Positions 9,148 to 19,372 of a stretch of DNA of 64,000 nt are shown here, piece after piece. Position 1 is the stretch's first letter. Each line of letters opens with the position of its first letter. The notes beneath the pieces are model-generated. The model saw only the letters and a program-made list of their open reading frames with translations, made no database searches and was not told the DNA's origin. This DNA is from Mesorhizobium mediterraneum (GTDB lineage: Bacteria; Pseudomonadota; Alphaproteobacteria; Rhizobiales; Rhizobiaceae), in contig NZ_NPKI01000043.1 in the NCBI RefSeq assembly GCF_002284565.1, forward strand, positions 1 through 64,000, written 5' to 3'. A program made the position numbers and the translations under genes.

Positions 9148-9410
9148 ATGAAACGACTTCAGAATCAGGACACTAGTTTGGTACTACAACAACATCCTCG
9201 GCCGCCCCGAAAAGAAGAAGATCATCTCGCGACCCTCTCGACCGGCGCAACCGCGAGCGGCGCTCGCAGATATGGAATGAAAGCGGCAGGTCCTGTACCG
9301 GAAAATCGCCGATCTATCGCTCACGTAAGAAGCGTGGGTCGGATGTCGATGAGTCCGTCACCAAAATGACCTCCCTTCTTTCCGTTCTCGAAGCGGCTGG
9401 AAGCGCGAAC
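9148..9410. other. no recognised gene
   Basis: The first bases look like the right end of the IS630 element. The rest holds only unsupported short frames. Confidence 0.3.
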
Positions 9411-10745
9411 TCAGCGCGCCATGATGCTGTCGACGAGATGCGCGCTCGCCGTCAACTTGTCGATCGACATCACCATATCCTCGATCTCTGCCGCTCGACT
9501 TTGTTGACCCGAAGCACGCATCAGCATATGGAACTTTGCGCTTATTTCCTGATCCGACAGCGGATTTTCTGCGCTCCCACGTGCAACAGCGGGCTGCGAG
9601 ACCAAGCGTTCGCCGTTTTTCAACACGATCGTAGCATCGGCCCATCGCTCGGCCGGAAAGCGGCTCGAGTACTCGGACGCCTCGACGAGCGTGATGAGGT
9701 TCGAGAGGCGGAGAAGCTCTGGATCACGTAGCGCAGCACCATCGATCTCCGCCGGGCCAACCTGCCCTCGCACTAGCAGCGCCGCGACGGGGAAAGGCAG
9801 GCTGTATTGCGCTTCCTCGGTCGTTCTCGGGCTGCGTGCAGCTAGCTTGCTCGCCTCGCGAAAGATTCTTATCGTTACGCCTTCGATCGCGCCAAGGTTG
9901 AAAGAGTGACCCCGGCGAAGGGCTGCGGCTGCCTCCATGGCCGGCTGCGCCCAGCGGCAGACGGGGTAAGCCTTGATGTATTGTTCCGAAAGTCGCCACC
10001 GGATGCCGAGGTCGCTCCACCATTCCGATACGTCCTCGCGCTCGGTGGTGATGGCCGGCGCGCCGGTGAACCCCTTTCCGGCAAGCACCGCGGCGGTTGC
10101 GCCAACCATCGCACCCCAACCGGAGCCGTCCTTCACCATGGTTGGATGTTCGATGCAGCGCATCATCTGGCTGCGAGGCCCGTTGTATTCGGCAATGCCA
10201 AGTGCGTGCCGGGTCTGGCCATGGGGCAGCCCCATGGTCCGGACGCCCACGGCTGCAACACCCAGCGCGACCCAAGCGCCTGACGTGTGGTAGTCGGCAA
10301 CGGTACCGTGTAGCGCGATGCCCGAACGGATTGCGATTTCGTATCCTACTATCAGGTCGGCGAGCATGTCGGCACCCGAGCGAGGCTTGGCATTCTCTGG
10401 CATTCTGGATTCTAAGAATGCCAGTAGCCCCGCCAACACACCGCAGCCGGCATGCCCCTTTGTCAGCGGATGCCCATCATGGGCATCGAAGCTATCGATC
10501 GTCATGGCATTCGCGAGCGCAGCGCCGGCGATGCTCGCCGAGCGACCGTCGAAGAAGAGACGACTGCCTTGCTGCGGCGCGGCGAAAAGTTGGAGCGCCG
10601 TCTCGCGCATGATCCGGCTTGCGTCGAGCTTCGATCCGGCTGCGGCGACGCCGATCAGATCGAGCAAGAAGCGCTTCGCATGCCGTTTGACATCTGACGG
10701 GATGGTGTCGGGTTCAACTCCGTGAATGAATTCGACCGCGTCCAT
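9411..10745 (-). CDS. MmgE/PrpD family protein
   Basis: A protein of about 444 residues of the MmgE/PrpD family (2-methylcitrate dehydratase, cis-aconitate decarboxylase or iminodisuccinate epimerase types). Typical elements are FLLDLIGVAAAG near the N-terminus, AMTIDSFDAHDGHPLTKGHAG (the conserved DxHD...HPxxxxxP-like region) and KAYPVCRWAQPAMEAA. The ATG at 10745 has GAGGAG upstream; the longer open frame to 10808 lacks support. It is 34 bases downstream of the FAD/GcvT gene and probably in one operon with it. The substrate cannot be assigned from sequence. Confidence 0.85.
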   Translation of the reverse strand: MDAVEFIHGVEPDTIPSDVKRHAKRFLLDLIGVAAAGSKLDASRIMRETALQLFAAPQQGSRLFFDGRSASIAGAALANAMTIDSFDAHDGHPLTKGHAGCGVLAGLLAFLESRMPENAKPRSGADMLADLIVGYEIAIRSGIALHGTVADYHTSGAWVALGVAAVGVRTMGLPHGQTRHALGIAEYNGPRSQMMRCIEHPTMVKDGSGWGAMVGATAAVLAGKGFTGAPAITTEREDVSEWWSDLGIRWRLSEQYIKAYPVCRWAQPAMEAAAALRRGHSFNLGAIEGVTIRIFREASKLAARSPRTTEEAQYSLPFPVAALLVRGQVGPAEIDGAALRDPELLRLSNLITLVEASEYSSRFPAERWADATIVLKNGERLVSQPAVARGSAENPLSDQEISAKFHMLMRASGQQSRAAEIEDMVMSIDKLTASAHLVDSIMAR

Positions 10746-10779
10746 GTAAATGCTCCTCGCTCCCTTGGCAGCGTCGGAA

Positions 10780-13200
10780 TTACGCCCTGAGCCTCGCGCC
10801 CTCGGCATCGAACGGTGGCTTTTCCAGAATGACCGCGTCGTGCGGCCGGCCGAGGATCGCGACGCTCACCTTGGCGCCTGCCTTGGCGGTCCCGGCCTTG
10901 ATGTAGCAGAGCGCCAGCGACATATTGACGGAATAGCCGAAGGCACCCGAGGAGACCTGGCCGACTGGCGTGCCGTCGGGCAAGAAAATCGGCTCGCCGC
11001 CGGTGGCATCAGCATCTAGGGCATCGATCGACAGAATCGCCAGCTTGTGGCGCGGCGTCTCCGAGGCGATCTTCTGATAGGCGTCCTTATTGAGGAAGTC
11101 GCCCTTGTCCAGCTTGATCAGGCGGTCGAGGCCGCTTTCCTGCGGCCAGTATTCCGGCGAATATTCACGGCTCCAGCTACCGTAACCCTTCTCAATGCGA
11201 AGTGACATCAACGCACGCGAGCCGACCGGTCCGGCGCAGAGGTCCGCGCCGGCATTGAGCAGCGCGTTATAGACATTGACCTGGTCGGCTGCCTTGCAGT
11301 GCAGCTCCCAGCCGAGGTCGCCGGTGAAGGACACGCGCAAGGCCACGACATCTACCCCGCCGACGACCATGCGCCGGGAGCGCATGAAGGGGAAGGCGGT
11401 GTTCGACAGGTTTTCGTTGGTAAGGCGAGACAGCAGTTCACGCGAATTCGGACCGGCAACATTGAAGCCGCCCAGTTCCTCGGTGCGCGACCGGAAGGTC
11501 GTGCCTTCCGGTAACGGCACCGACTTGAAGAAACGTTGATGGAAACGCTCGGCCATACCCGAGCCGACCACCATAAATTCATCGTCCGCCAGCCTGGTGA
11601 CGGTGAAGTCGCCGGCAATGCCGCCGCGCTTGCCGATCAGCGGCGTCAGGCAGGAATTGCCGACCTTGGTCGGCATGCGGTTGGCGAAAATCGCGTTCAA
11701 CCAGGCTTCCGCGTCCGGACCCTTCACTTCGTATTTGGCGAAATTGGAGATGTCGATGATGCCGGCATGCTCGCGCAACATGCGGGCTTCGCGGCCGACC
11801 GGCCCCCACCAGTTCTGGCGCGTGAAACCGATCGTTTCCTCGCGCGGTTCGCCTTCGGCCGCGAACCACAACGGATGCTCCCAGCCGAAATTGAGGCCGA
11901 AGACGGCGCCCATCTCTTTCTGCATTTCATAGACGGGCCGCGTCCGCACCGGGCGGCCGGCGGCGCGCTCCTCGTTCGGAAAATGGATCTTGAAACGGTG
12001 GCTGTACTGGTCGTGCACGCGCGCCTTGGTGAAGGCCTTGCCGGCCCAGTGGCCGAAGCGCGCCATATCCCAGCCGAACATGTCGAGCGTCGGCTCGCCC
12101 TCGATCATCCACTCGGCGGCAAGCTTGCCCATGCCGCCCGATTGCGAGAAGCCCGGGATGATGCCGTTGCAGCAGAAATAGTTGCTGAGCTCCGGCACCG
12201 GGCCGAACAGCACGGCGCTGTCCGGCGACCAGATCATCGGACCGTTGATCACCTTCTTCACGCCCGCGGCCGCGATCACCGGAACGCGCTGGATGGCGCG
12301 CATCATGTTTTCCTCGATGCGGTCGAGATCGTCGGGAAACAGCTCATGGCCGAAATCCATCGGCGTGCCGTCCTCGGCCCAGAATTTCATGTTGCGCTCG
12401 TAAGCGCCGATCAGCAGCCCCAGGCCTTCCTGGCGCAGATAATATTCGCCGTCGCGGTCGGCAACCGACGGCAGGCGCCGGCCCATGGAGGCGATTTCCG
12501 GAATGGTCTCGGTAACGAAATACTGATGCTCGGTCGGGATTAAAGGCAGCTGCAGGCCGGCCATGGCGGCGACCTCCCTGCCCCACAGGCCGGCGGCGTT
12601 GACCACCCATCGCGTGCGGATGTCGCCCCTCGGCGTGCGCACGATCCAGCTGCCGTCCGGCTGCGCCTCCGTCGCCGTGACCGGCATGAAGCGATGGATC
12701 TCGGCGCCGCGCTGGCGCGCGCCAGCGGCATAGGCAGCGGTCACGCCCGACGGGTCGACATTGCCGCCCTCCGGCTCGTACATGATGCAGCGTATGCCGT
12801 CGAAATCGACCAGCGGATGCAGCCGTTCCGCCTCGTCGCGTCCGACTTCGTAAAAATTCATCTTGTAGCGTCGCGCCTTGGCTTCCTGCAGCCGCAGCTG
12901 ATGCTCGCGCGCTTCGGTCTGGGCAAGATACAGCGAACCCGGCTGGAAGATGCCGCAGCCCTGGCTGGTCTCCGCCTCCAGCTCCTTGTAGAGTGCCATC
13001 GTGTAGTGCTGCAGCCGGCTGATGTTGGTGGAATCATGCAGGCCATGGATATTGGCCGCCGCGTGCCAGGTCGAACCGGAGGTCAGCTCGCTGCGCTCCA
13101 GCAGGACGACATCCGTCCAGCCGAATTTGGCAAGATGATAAAGGATCGAGCAGCCGATCAGACCGCCGCCGATGACAACGGCTTGTGCATGAGTACGCAC
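10780..13200 (-). CDS. FAD-dependent dimethylglycine/sarcosine dehydrogenase-like protein with GcvT domain
   Basis: An 806-residue two-part protein. Residues 1 to about 400 form a DAO-type FAD domain with VVIGGGLIGCSILYHLAKFG and GSTWHAAANIHG; the His in this motif is the covalent FAD site in dimethylglycine dehydrogenase. From about residue 430 the protein is GcvT-like and binds tetrahydrofolate (FAKYEVKGPDAEAWLN, FTGDLGWELH, ALMSLRIEKGYGSW). Such enzymes oxidatively demethylate dimethylglycine, sarcosine or 4-methylaminobutanoate and pass formaldehyde to tetrahydrofolate. Full length for the family. Its neighbours (a MmgE/PrpD protein, a LysR regulator and an MttB-like gene) suggest degradation of methylated amines. 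Confidence 0.9.
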   Translation of the reverse strand: MRTHAQAVVIGGGLIGCSILYHLAKFGWTDVVLLERSELTSGSTWHAAANIHGLHDSTNISRLQHYTMALYKELEAETSQGCGIFQPGSLYLAQTEAREHQLRLQEAKARRYKMNFYEVGRDEAERLHPLVDFDGIRCIMYEPEGGNVDPSGVTAAYAAGARQRGAEIHRFMPVTATEAQPDGSWIVRTPRGDIRTRWVVNAAGLWGREVAAMAGLQLPLIPTEHQYFVTETIPEIASMGRRLPSVADRDGEYYLRQEGLGLLIGAYERNMKFWAEDGTPMDFGHELFPDDLDRIEENMMRAIQRVPVIAAAGVKKVINGPMIWSPDSAVLFGPVPELSNYFCCNGIIPGFSQSGGMGKLAAEWMIEGEPTLDMFGWDMARFGHWAGKAFTKARVHDQYSHRFKIHFPNEERAAGRPVRTRPVYEMQKEMGAVFGLNFGWEHPLWFAAEGEPREETIGFTRQNWWGPVGREARMLREHAGIIDISNFAKYEVKGPDAEAWLNAIFANRMPTKVGNSCLTPLIGKRGGIAGDFTVTRLADDEFMVVGSGMAERFHQRFFKSVPLPEGTTFRSRTEELGGFNVAGPNSRELLSRLTNENLSNTAFPFMRSRRMVVGGVDVVALRVSFTGDLGWELHCKAADQVNVYNALLNAGADLCAGPVGSRALMSLRIEKGYGSWSREYSPEYWPQESGLDRLIKLDKGDFLNKDAYQKIASETPRHKLAILSIDALDADATGGEPIFLPDGTPVGQVSSGAFGYSVNMSLALCYIKAGTAKAGAKVSVAILGRPHDAVILEKPPFDAEGARLRA

Positions 13201-13342
13201 TACGTGAGCCCCTAGATGATGACCGCATCCAACTCAGCGGACGCTCATCCAAATCAGCTTAAAGAAATCGCAAAAGTTCGGGAAGCACCGGCGCGCATAG
13301 CTTGACCCTCCCATGACCAAATAAAACAAGGTCATTGACTCC

Positions 13343-14272
13343 TCAAAAATCGACGATGGGGTCTATCTGGCTCGTCGGAAGCACTGCAGGCATGAAGGTT
13401 TGGGCTTCCGAGAGTATCCACTCCCGCACCCTCTTGACCACAGCGCCCTTGGATGTCTGGCCCTCGGATAAATAGTAGTTCCAGGGGCTCGCGACCTGCG
13501 TCTCGAATGGCTCGACCAGCAGTCCGCGCTCCATATAGGTACGTGCGAGAGAAAGCGTAGTGACCACGCAGCCCGCCCCGTTGGCTGCGAGTTCGAGTGC
13601 TATGTTGGTGGAATTGGTAGACAGCCGCTTGTCGTTCGCGGCGGCATCGATGCGTAGTGCTGCCGCCATGCGCTGCCACTGCTCCTGACGCCCATGGACC
13701 GAAATCCAATTGGCCTCCAGCACGTGCTGTGGCACCTTAAAGCCATCCGGCCCCTCGAGGAAATGTGGCGCGCAGAGTAGTACAAGCCGGTCTTTCCAAA
13801 GCTGCAGCGCACCCTCCGGTCGATTGTCATAGCGCCTAATCGTAATGATGAAATCTGCGACCTGCTCGGCACGCTCCTCCCAGATCGTGCCATGCAGCAG
13901 GACCTCGATTTCCGGGTTTTGCTTGCTGAAGCTGGCTATGCACCGTGCAAGCCAGTTCTCAGCAAGGCTGGTGGGGCATGAGATGACCACCGTTTTGTTG
14001 CGAACAGCAGCGAGCACTGATTCCGTTGCGAAATCGATCTGGCTAAGCCCCTGGCGCAGGGTTGGCAGAAAAGCCTCGCCGATTTCTGTCAGTTCGAGGC
14101 TGCGCGGATAGCGAAGGAAGAGTTGGCGTCCGAGATATTGCTCGAGCGCGCGCACGTGGTTGCTGATTGCGGCCTGCGTATAGCCGAGTTCGTTTGCAGC
14201 TTCGGTGAAACTCAGATGCCGTGCGGCGCATTCGAAGGATCGTATATAGTTGAGCGGCGGAGGTGGCTTCAT
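13343..14272 (-). CDS. LysR-type transcriptional regulator (GcvA-like)
   Basis: About 309 residues. The N-terminal winged helix reads LNYIRSFECAARHLSFTEAA then LGYTQAAISNHVRALEQYLG, typical of the GcvA branch, followed by a substrate-binding domain. The start at 14272 (MKPPPPLNYIRSF) follows GGGGACA; the open frame upstream lacks family similarity. It is divergent from the mttB-like gene across a 281-base intergenic region and lies upstream, in the same direction, of the FAD/GcvT operon. It could control either side. Confidence 0.88.
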   Translation of the reverse strand: MKPPPPLNYIRSFECAARHLSFTEAANELGYTQAAISNHVRALEQYLGRQLFLRYPRSLELTEIGEAFLPTLRQGLSQIDFATESVLAAVRNKTVVISCPTSLAENWLARCIASFSKQNPEIEVLLHGTIWEERAEQVADFIITIRRYDNRPEGALQLWKDRLVLLCAPHFLEGPDGFKVPQHVLEANWISVHGRQEQWQRMAAALRIDAAANDKRLSTNSTNIALELAANGAGCVVTTLSLARTYMERGLLVEPFETQVASPWNYYLSEGQTSKGAVVKRVREWILSEAQTFMPAVLPTSQIDPIVDF

Positions 14273-14553
14273 GTTGTCCCCTTCTCGGCACACATTAGTT
14301 CCTTGCCCACATTGGCCGCAATAGGTTCCCACGCAATGACATTGTTTTTCTTGCTCATTGGCGGCGTTCTTATCGTGTGAAGAGCGCGTTCACTTTGGTC
14401 ATAGTTTACTGATGCATAGCGCGAAGGAATGTTGGTGGCAGATGTTGACGCCACTGCGCGGAATTTCACGGTTAGCCATTCTGAGCCGCCCATCCTTCCT
14501 GTCAATTGGACACTGTCGGCTTCGTGTATTGGAAAGGAAAGGGAAATTCGGCA

Positions 14554-16024
14554 ATGAACCAGGACAGGCGCAGCGGCGGACGACGGTCAAAGGTCGCGCG
14601 GGGCAGTGGGGGTGTTGCGCAATTGCCCTGGCAGAGCGTCAGGAATCCCTACCCACCGATGCAGCTCCTCGACGAGGAGCGGATGCAGAGGCTCCACGAC
14701 GCCTCGATGCGCATCCTGTCGGAACTCGGCATCCGTGTCATGAGCGAGCGGGTGATGGACCTGTTCGCTACCGCCGGTGCCATCGTCGATCGCGAGGATA
14801 AGATCATCCGCGTCGACGAAAGCCTGGTGTGCGAGGCGCTGCGGGCGGTGCCGTCATCCTTCACGCTGACCAGCCGCAATCCCGAAAAACAGGTGCATCT
14901 CGGCGGCAATTCGCTGGTCTTCGGACTGGTCGCAGGTCCGCCCAATGTCCATGACCGCATCAACGGCCGCCGTCAGGGCAATCTGCCCGACTACCAGAAC
15001 TTCATCCGGTTGGCACACCATTTCAACGCCATCCACATCATCGGCAACCAGGTGGTGGCGCCGATGGAGCTGCCCGCCAATGCGCGCCATCTCGACACCT
15101 ATCATGCCAATCTGACGCTGAGCGATCTCTCCTTCCACTGCACCGCGATTGGCCGCGCCCGTGCGATGGACGGCATCAACATGATGGCGATCGCGCGCGG
15201 CATCTCCGTCGAGGAAATGCGCGCCTCGCCGGGTGTCACGACCATCATTTCGGTCAACTCGCCGCGCCTGTTCGACGACGCGATGGCGGAAGGCCTGATC
15301 GCCATGGCCGAGCACGGCCAGCCAGTGACGGTGACGCCCTTCACGCTGATGGGCGCGATGACGCCGGTCACGCTTGCCGCCGCCCTTTGCCAGCAGAACG
15401 CCGAAGCGCTGTTCGGCGTGGTGCTGACGCAGCTCGTCAATCCCGGCACGCCGGTGATGCCAAGGCCAACATCATCGCCGGGCAGTTGGCACGGCGCTAC
15501 AATCTACCCTACCGCACCTCCAATGCGAATGCCTCCAATATAGTCGACCTGCAGGCCGCCTACGAAACCGAAATGGCGACCTGGAGCGCGGTGCTCGGCG
15601 GCGCCAATCTGATCTATCACGCGGCGGGCTGGCTGGAGGGCGGGCTGACGGCGTCCTACGAAAAGCTCGTGCTCGATGTCGAGATCTTGCAGAACATGAT
15701 GGAGTTCCTGCGGCCGCTGCCATTCCAGGAGGATGACCTTGGCTTCGACGCGATCAAATCGGTGCCGGCCGGCGGCCATTTCTTCGGCGCCGAGCACACC
15801 ATGTCGCGCTACACGACCGCCTTTTACCAACCGATGCTTTCCAACTGGCAAAATCACGGCGCCTGGGAGGAAGCCGGCGGCAAGGATGCGCTCGAACGGC
15901 CACCGATCTCTGGCAGCAGGCCCTGCACGATTACGAGGAGCCGGTGATGGACGTTGCGGTGCGCGAGGAGCTTGATACGTACATCGCACACCGGAAGGAA
16001 GAAATCGGATCCGGCGAGCCCTGA
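14554..16024 (+). pseudogene. trimethylamine/betaine methyltransferase (MttB family), broken
   Basis: Reads as a non-pyrrolysine MttB-superfamily corrinoid-dependent methyltransferase, starting MNQDRRSGGRRSK at 14554 and ending at the TGA 16022-16024. Two lesions are visible. Near 15460 the frame jumps: NPGTPVM is followed directly by AKANIIAGQLARRY in another frame, so about 65 bases holding the conserved YGGFTSNVDM-type segment seem to be missing. Near 15896 one base is missing, after which the original end (ATDLWQQALHDYEEP) is read in a third frame. The product is almost certainly non-functional. Relatives demethylate glycine betaine or similar amines. Confidence 0.8.
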
Positions 16025-16030
16025 CAGTTT

Positions 16031-16068
16031 CGGGATTGGGCACCGAGGTTGTCGGTGCTCTCCCGCCT
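16031..16068 (+). terminator. strong hairpin after the mttB-like gene
   Basis: CGGGA-TT-GGGCACCGA, loop GGTTG, then TCGGTGCTC-TCCCG folds into a stem of about 14 pairs with a two-base bulge and one G-T type mismatch. It starts seven bases after the stop codon. Only a weak T tract (CCTTTAG) follows, so intrinsic termination is likely but not certain. Confidence 0.5.
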
Positions 16069-16212
16069 TTAGATGTCCCGTCAAGTTCCGATAGCGAACA
16101 AGCACCAGATCAATGCGGTTGTGGCGGAAGCCCTAATCATGGCGTCGAGAGCGCCGCTAGAACCCTGGTCGGTGCTCCATAAATGGGGGCCGACCTCCTT
16201 TGAATCGAACAA

Positions 16213-16509
16213 TTGAAACAACACGACATGGCTGATGATCAGATCATCCTTTCCGAGCTTTCCGACGACGAGCTTTTTGTCAGAGATTCTTTTTGGTCAC
16301 TTGTGCAGGGTGATTTTGCGTCCTTTGATCTTGTGATGGGTCTCATCAGCGAACAACTCGGGAAAGAAACCGCGTTAGCTGTATGTCGGCACACGACTGC
16401 TTGGCATTGGCGCTCAGCATCCGACAGACAATGGGCCATCAACGCAAACCAGACCGGTGTTAGCAAGCCGATCGCTGAAGTCATTCGGATGATGGAGGAG
16501 CATATCTAG
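16213..16509 (+). CDS. small hypothetical protein
   Basis: A 98-residue acidic protein (or 93 residues from the Met at position 6), mostly helical by composition (SDDELFVRDSFWSL, IAEVIRMMEEHI). No motif or family was recognised. It is preceded by a GAACAATTGAAAC leader without a clear ribosome-binding site, so coding status is moderate. It stands between the mttB-like gene and an AraC remnant. Confidence 0.4.
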   Translation: MKQHDMADDQIILSELSDDELFVRDSFWSLVQGDFASFDLVMGLISEQLGKETALAVCRHTTAWHWRSASDRQWAINANQTGVSKPIAEVIRMMEEHI

Positions 16510-16519
16510 GATCCCCTGC

Positions 16520-16771
16520 CCTCCGAGATATCGCGAATGCGTCGGCCGATCCGAACGCCAGGTCGAACTACTGTTCCGCCAAGCGGTCTTTTTATCACCA
16601 ATGCGCTATTATCTGCATCTCAGCTTGGCACGTGCCAAAGCGTTTGATCGAAAAGACGGAACTGCCGATAGTCGAGATCGCAATCGCCTGTGGTTTTGCA
16701 TCTGCCTCGCATTTTTCAAAGTGTTTCCGTAATGCGTTTGGGACAAACCCAAGCGGTTGTCGGAACTGAAC
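16520..16771 (+). pseudogene. AraC/GlxA-type regulator, C-terminal HTH remnant
   Basis: Three overlapping frames give a recognisable AraC-family double helix-turn-helix: EISR, then GRSERQVELLFRQA and PMRYYLHLSLARAKA, then in the next frame IEKTELPIVEIAIACGFASA, SHFSKCFRNAFGTNP and a stop. Frame shifts occur near 16540 and 16652. The N-terminal sensor domain is absent. Confidence 0.7.
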
Positions 16772-17554
16772 ATGCTTCGATCAACGCGGAACCTCGTGAC
16801 CCTAGCTCGATAAATTACTTTAGGTCCGGTGGGCAGCATTTGGCCTGACAATGCGCGGGTCGGCCGTATCGTACAGCAGCTCGGCAACGACGCGGGGGGC
16901 TTGGCCTTGATGATCCATTGAACATCAGATATGCCTCGGTCACTTTGAACGTGCATCCTCCACAACATCGCGAGCTGTTTTTATTTCTGCGGATGAGGGG
17001 CGAGGCCATTGCCCCGCGCAAGATGGCGAGTGCGGGGAACTGACACCGCAGCGAAAGGGCCCATTACATGGGATAATCGCGGGAGCGGTGCCCCTATTGT
17101 GTGCTGAAATCCGGCTAACTGTTGCGGCGAGTTCCTGCTATTCTAGGTGATGCGCGCGATATCCGGTTTACTTACACCCGACCGGGACCACTCTCGTGTT
17201 CCCGTCTCCTGCCAGGCACCCTCTTCGGGCCGATGGCGTAATCGGCCCCACTTCCCTAACTAACCGCCTGTGAACACCATTCTACCCACCGTCCAAGATT
17301 GGAGGTCGGCAAGGACTCTCGAAACAAGGCCGGACGGGAAACCCTTCTACCAACCTTCTCGCCTAGCCCGGACTCCCAGCCCAAGTACCCCACAGGCAAA
17401 AAAGCTCGTGCTCCGCGAGCTGGTAAGCGTAGTGTCGTCGTAGGGTAAAACCACCAACACCGACACTCGGCCTCGGCCCAATGTGTCCCTAGCCGTCGCA
17501 ACGGCGACATAATCCACGCCAATTGTCAATGAAATTCATATTAACGTTTCTCTA
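16772..17554. other. no recognised gene
   Basis: About 780 bases with only short unsupported frames on either strand. No IS ends or RNA gene could be recognised. Confidence 0.35.
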
Positions 17555-17645
17555 TAAATGCATACACTTTCATGACACTTTAGCAAATTGACCTTAACAT
17601 AACATAACTTGATACTCATCTGAGGATGGAGTAGAGATTTGATGG
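17555..17645 (+). promoter_or_regulatory. duplicated upstream region of alanine dehydrogenase-like gene
   Basis: This AT-rich stretch is nearly identical to the reverse complement of 6341-6422. It contains a -35-like TTGACC (17589-17594) and, about 16 bases on, a -10-like TTGATACT. Conservation in both cassette copies, although the gene behind one was deleted, suggests a promoter or control region. It lies about 500 bases before the gene start, so a long leader or a lost gene between is possible. Confidence 0.45.
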
Positions 17646-18139
17646 TCCCCCACCTCGAAAGAGCCGTAAGCTGTAGCTTGTGTTCCAGTAAACATAGAGC
17701 AAACGCAAAATTGACTGTGGAGAAGAGATTATGGACAGCGGACGAATGATTGCCTCGGAGCTTCGAAGGTACGCAATCGGAGTTTCCGTTCAGTTTTCTT
17801 TGGTCCCCTCAAGAGAGCGTGTTTCCTGGGTGGCGCGAGGAAACTCGTCGTGGGAGCTAGGAAAACCTCTAATCCTCTCTAGGAGCAGCCCGCGGCTCGA
17901 GCGACAACTCGCGGACCGAGATTAATTCGTATCGGTGACCCCGTTGTCCCTGCTTCTTGCTCCGCCGCGGCTCGGCCTATCGTCTGATACTAAGAACCGA
18001 CCCTGCGTCAAGGCGACGCCCGCGGGCCAGACCGCGCGCACAAAGTGGCACACCAAAACTCGGCGGCCACACTCGAGCGGCATAGTCACGGCAGCGGATT
18101 GGAGTGCAGCGTGACCGAAGACTGCAAGGGGAGTTTTCA

Positions 18140-19372
18140 ATGATGAAGATCGGTGTTTTGAAGGAAATCAAAGAAGACGAGCGGCGTGTCGCACTCCAGC
18201 CGATCCAGGCGCAAGCTCTTTCGCGCCTCGGTCACGACATCTATGTCGAAATCGGTGCCGGGGAAGGGGCTGGATTCTCGGATGCGGATTATCTGGCATG
18301 CGGAGGAAAGGTTGCGGCGAAAGATGAGGTCTTGGCCCGGGCGCGGCTCCTCCTCAAGGTGAAGGCACCGCTGCGCTCAGAATATTCTGACTATGCTCCG
18401 CATCACATCCTCTTCACGTATCTGCATTTTGATGAGAACATTGATCCTCGGGATATCTCTGAACTCATCAGTAGAGGGTTTCTCGGGATTGCTTACGAGT
18501 GGGTGGGAAAAGGTGGCCAGTATCCATTGCTTGAGCCTATGAGCCGACTGACAGGTTATCTCTTCGCCCAGCGGGCGTTGGAGTTGTGCTCAAAGGAAAA
18601 AGGAGTGTTCTGCCCGCGAAATGAGAACCTTCTCCCCGGAGGGCAGGCCCTGATCATCGGATGCGGCAATATCGGTCTGTCCGCATTCAAATACTTGTCG
18701 GACCTCGGGGTTGCCTTGACCGTTGTCGCTCGAGGCCAGGAGGATTTCAATTGCAAAGCCAACGCGCGCTTCGAAACCGTGGGCGTCGACTACATCGGCG
18801 CAACCGGCACGAAACTGATCGTCATGAATAACAAGGATCCTTCACGCACTCAGGGCACCATTGCGGCGGCACTGCAGGAGATGGACATCGTCCTCAATTG
18901 TGCGGTGCGTCGCTCCGATCTTCCGAAGCGGAGAATGGAGTACCTGATCGACAGAGGCATGGTTAAAGCCATGCAGAGAGGCAGCATTTTGTGCGACTGT
19001 ACTGCGTGTGATCGCGATTTGGTCGAAACCTGTATTTCTTCTGCTTCGCTCTACCACTCGTATTTCGAAGAGAACGTCGTGCATTACAACTGCGATCATA
19101 TTCCGTCAATGGTGGCTAACACCGCGACCCGGCTGCTCACAGCGGGAACTTTCCCTTACATTCGATACATCGCCAGTCTCGAATCCTTGCAGGCCATCAC
19201 TGAACATGAAAGCCTGCGTAACGGAGTCTGTTGCTACGGTGGTCACCTGACTCACGCGCTGTCGGCGGAGAAGAAAGGCTTGCCGTATCGGCCTCTGAGC
19301 AATGTTGTTGAAGCGATGTCCGGCCATGTAGGCGTTAAGAATATTCAAAATGGGCAACAATATACGGTATGA
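18140..19372 (+). CDS. alanine dehydrogenase/transhydrogenase-family dehydrogenase
   Basis: A 410-residue protein of the AlaDH/PNT superfamily. The N-terminal catalytic domain has KEIKEDERRVALQP, LLLKVKAPL and FTYLHFDEN, matching the Arg, Lys and His of alanine dehydrogenase. The Rossmann NAD site is IIGCGNIGLSAFKYLSDLG (about residue 172). CDCTACDRDL holds the Asp that corresponds to the catalytic one. The ATG at 18140 follows AAGGGGAG. It could be an alanine dehydrogenase or a relative such as an opine-type or saccharopine-type enzyme; it is about 40 residues longer than usual AlaDH. In this cassette it was once followed by a dipeptidase gene. Confidence 0.8.
   Translation: MMKIGVLKEIKEDERRVALQPIQAQALSRLGHDIYVEIGAGEGAGFSDADYLACGGKVAAKDEVLARARLLLKVKAPLRSEYSDYAPHHILFTYLHFDENIDPRDISELISRGFLGIAYEWVGKGGQYPLLEPMSRLTGYLFAQRALELCSKEKGVFCPRNENLLPGGQALIIGCGNIGLSAFKYLSDLGVALTVVARGQEDFNCKANARFETVGVDYIGATGTKLIVMNNKDPSRTQGTIAAALQEMDIVLNCAVRRSDLPKRRMEYLIDRGMVKAMQRGSILCDCTACDRDLVETCISSASLYHSYFEENVVHYNCDHIPSMVANTATRLLTAGTFPYIRYIASLESLQAITEHESLRNGVCCYGGHLTHALSAEKKGLPYRPLSNVVEAMSGHVGVKNIQNGQQYTV

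Noticed and set aside
17240-17540. Non-coding RNA or IS end in the stretch before the alanine dehydrogenase promoter
   Set aside because: No convincing long inverted repeat or known RNA motif could be found by eye.
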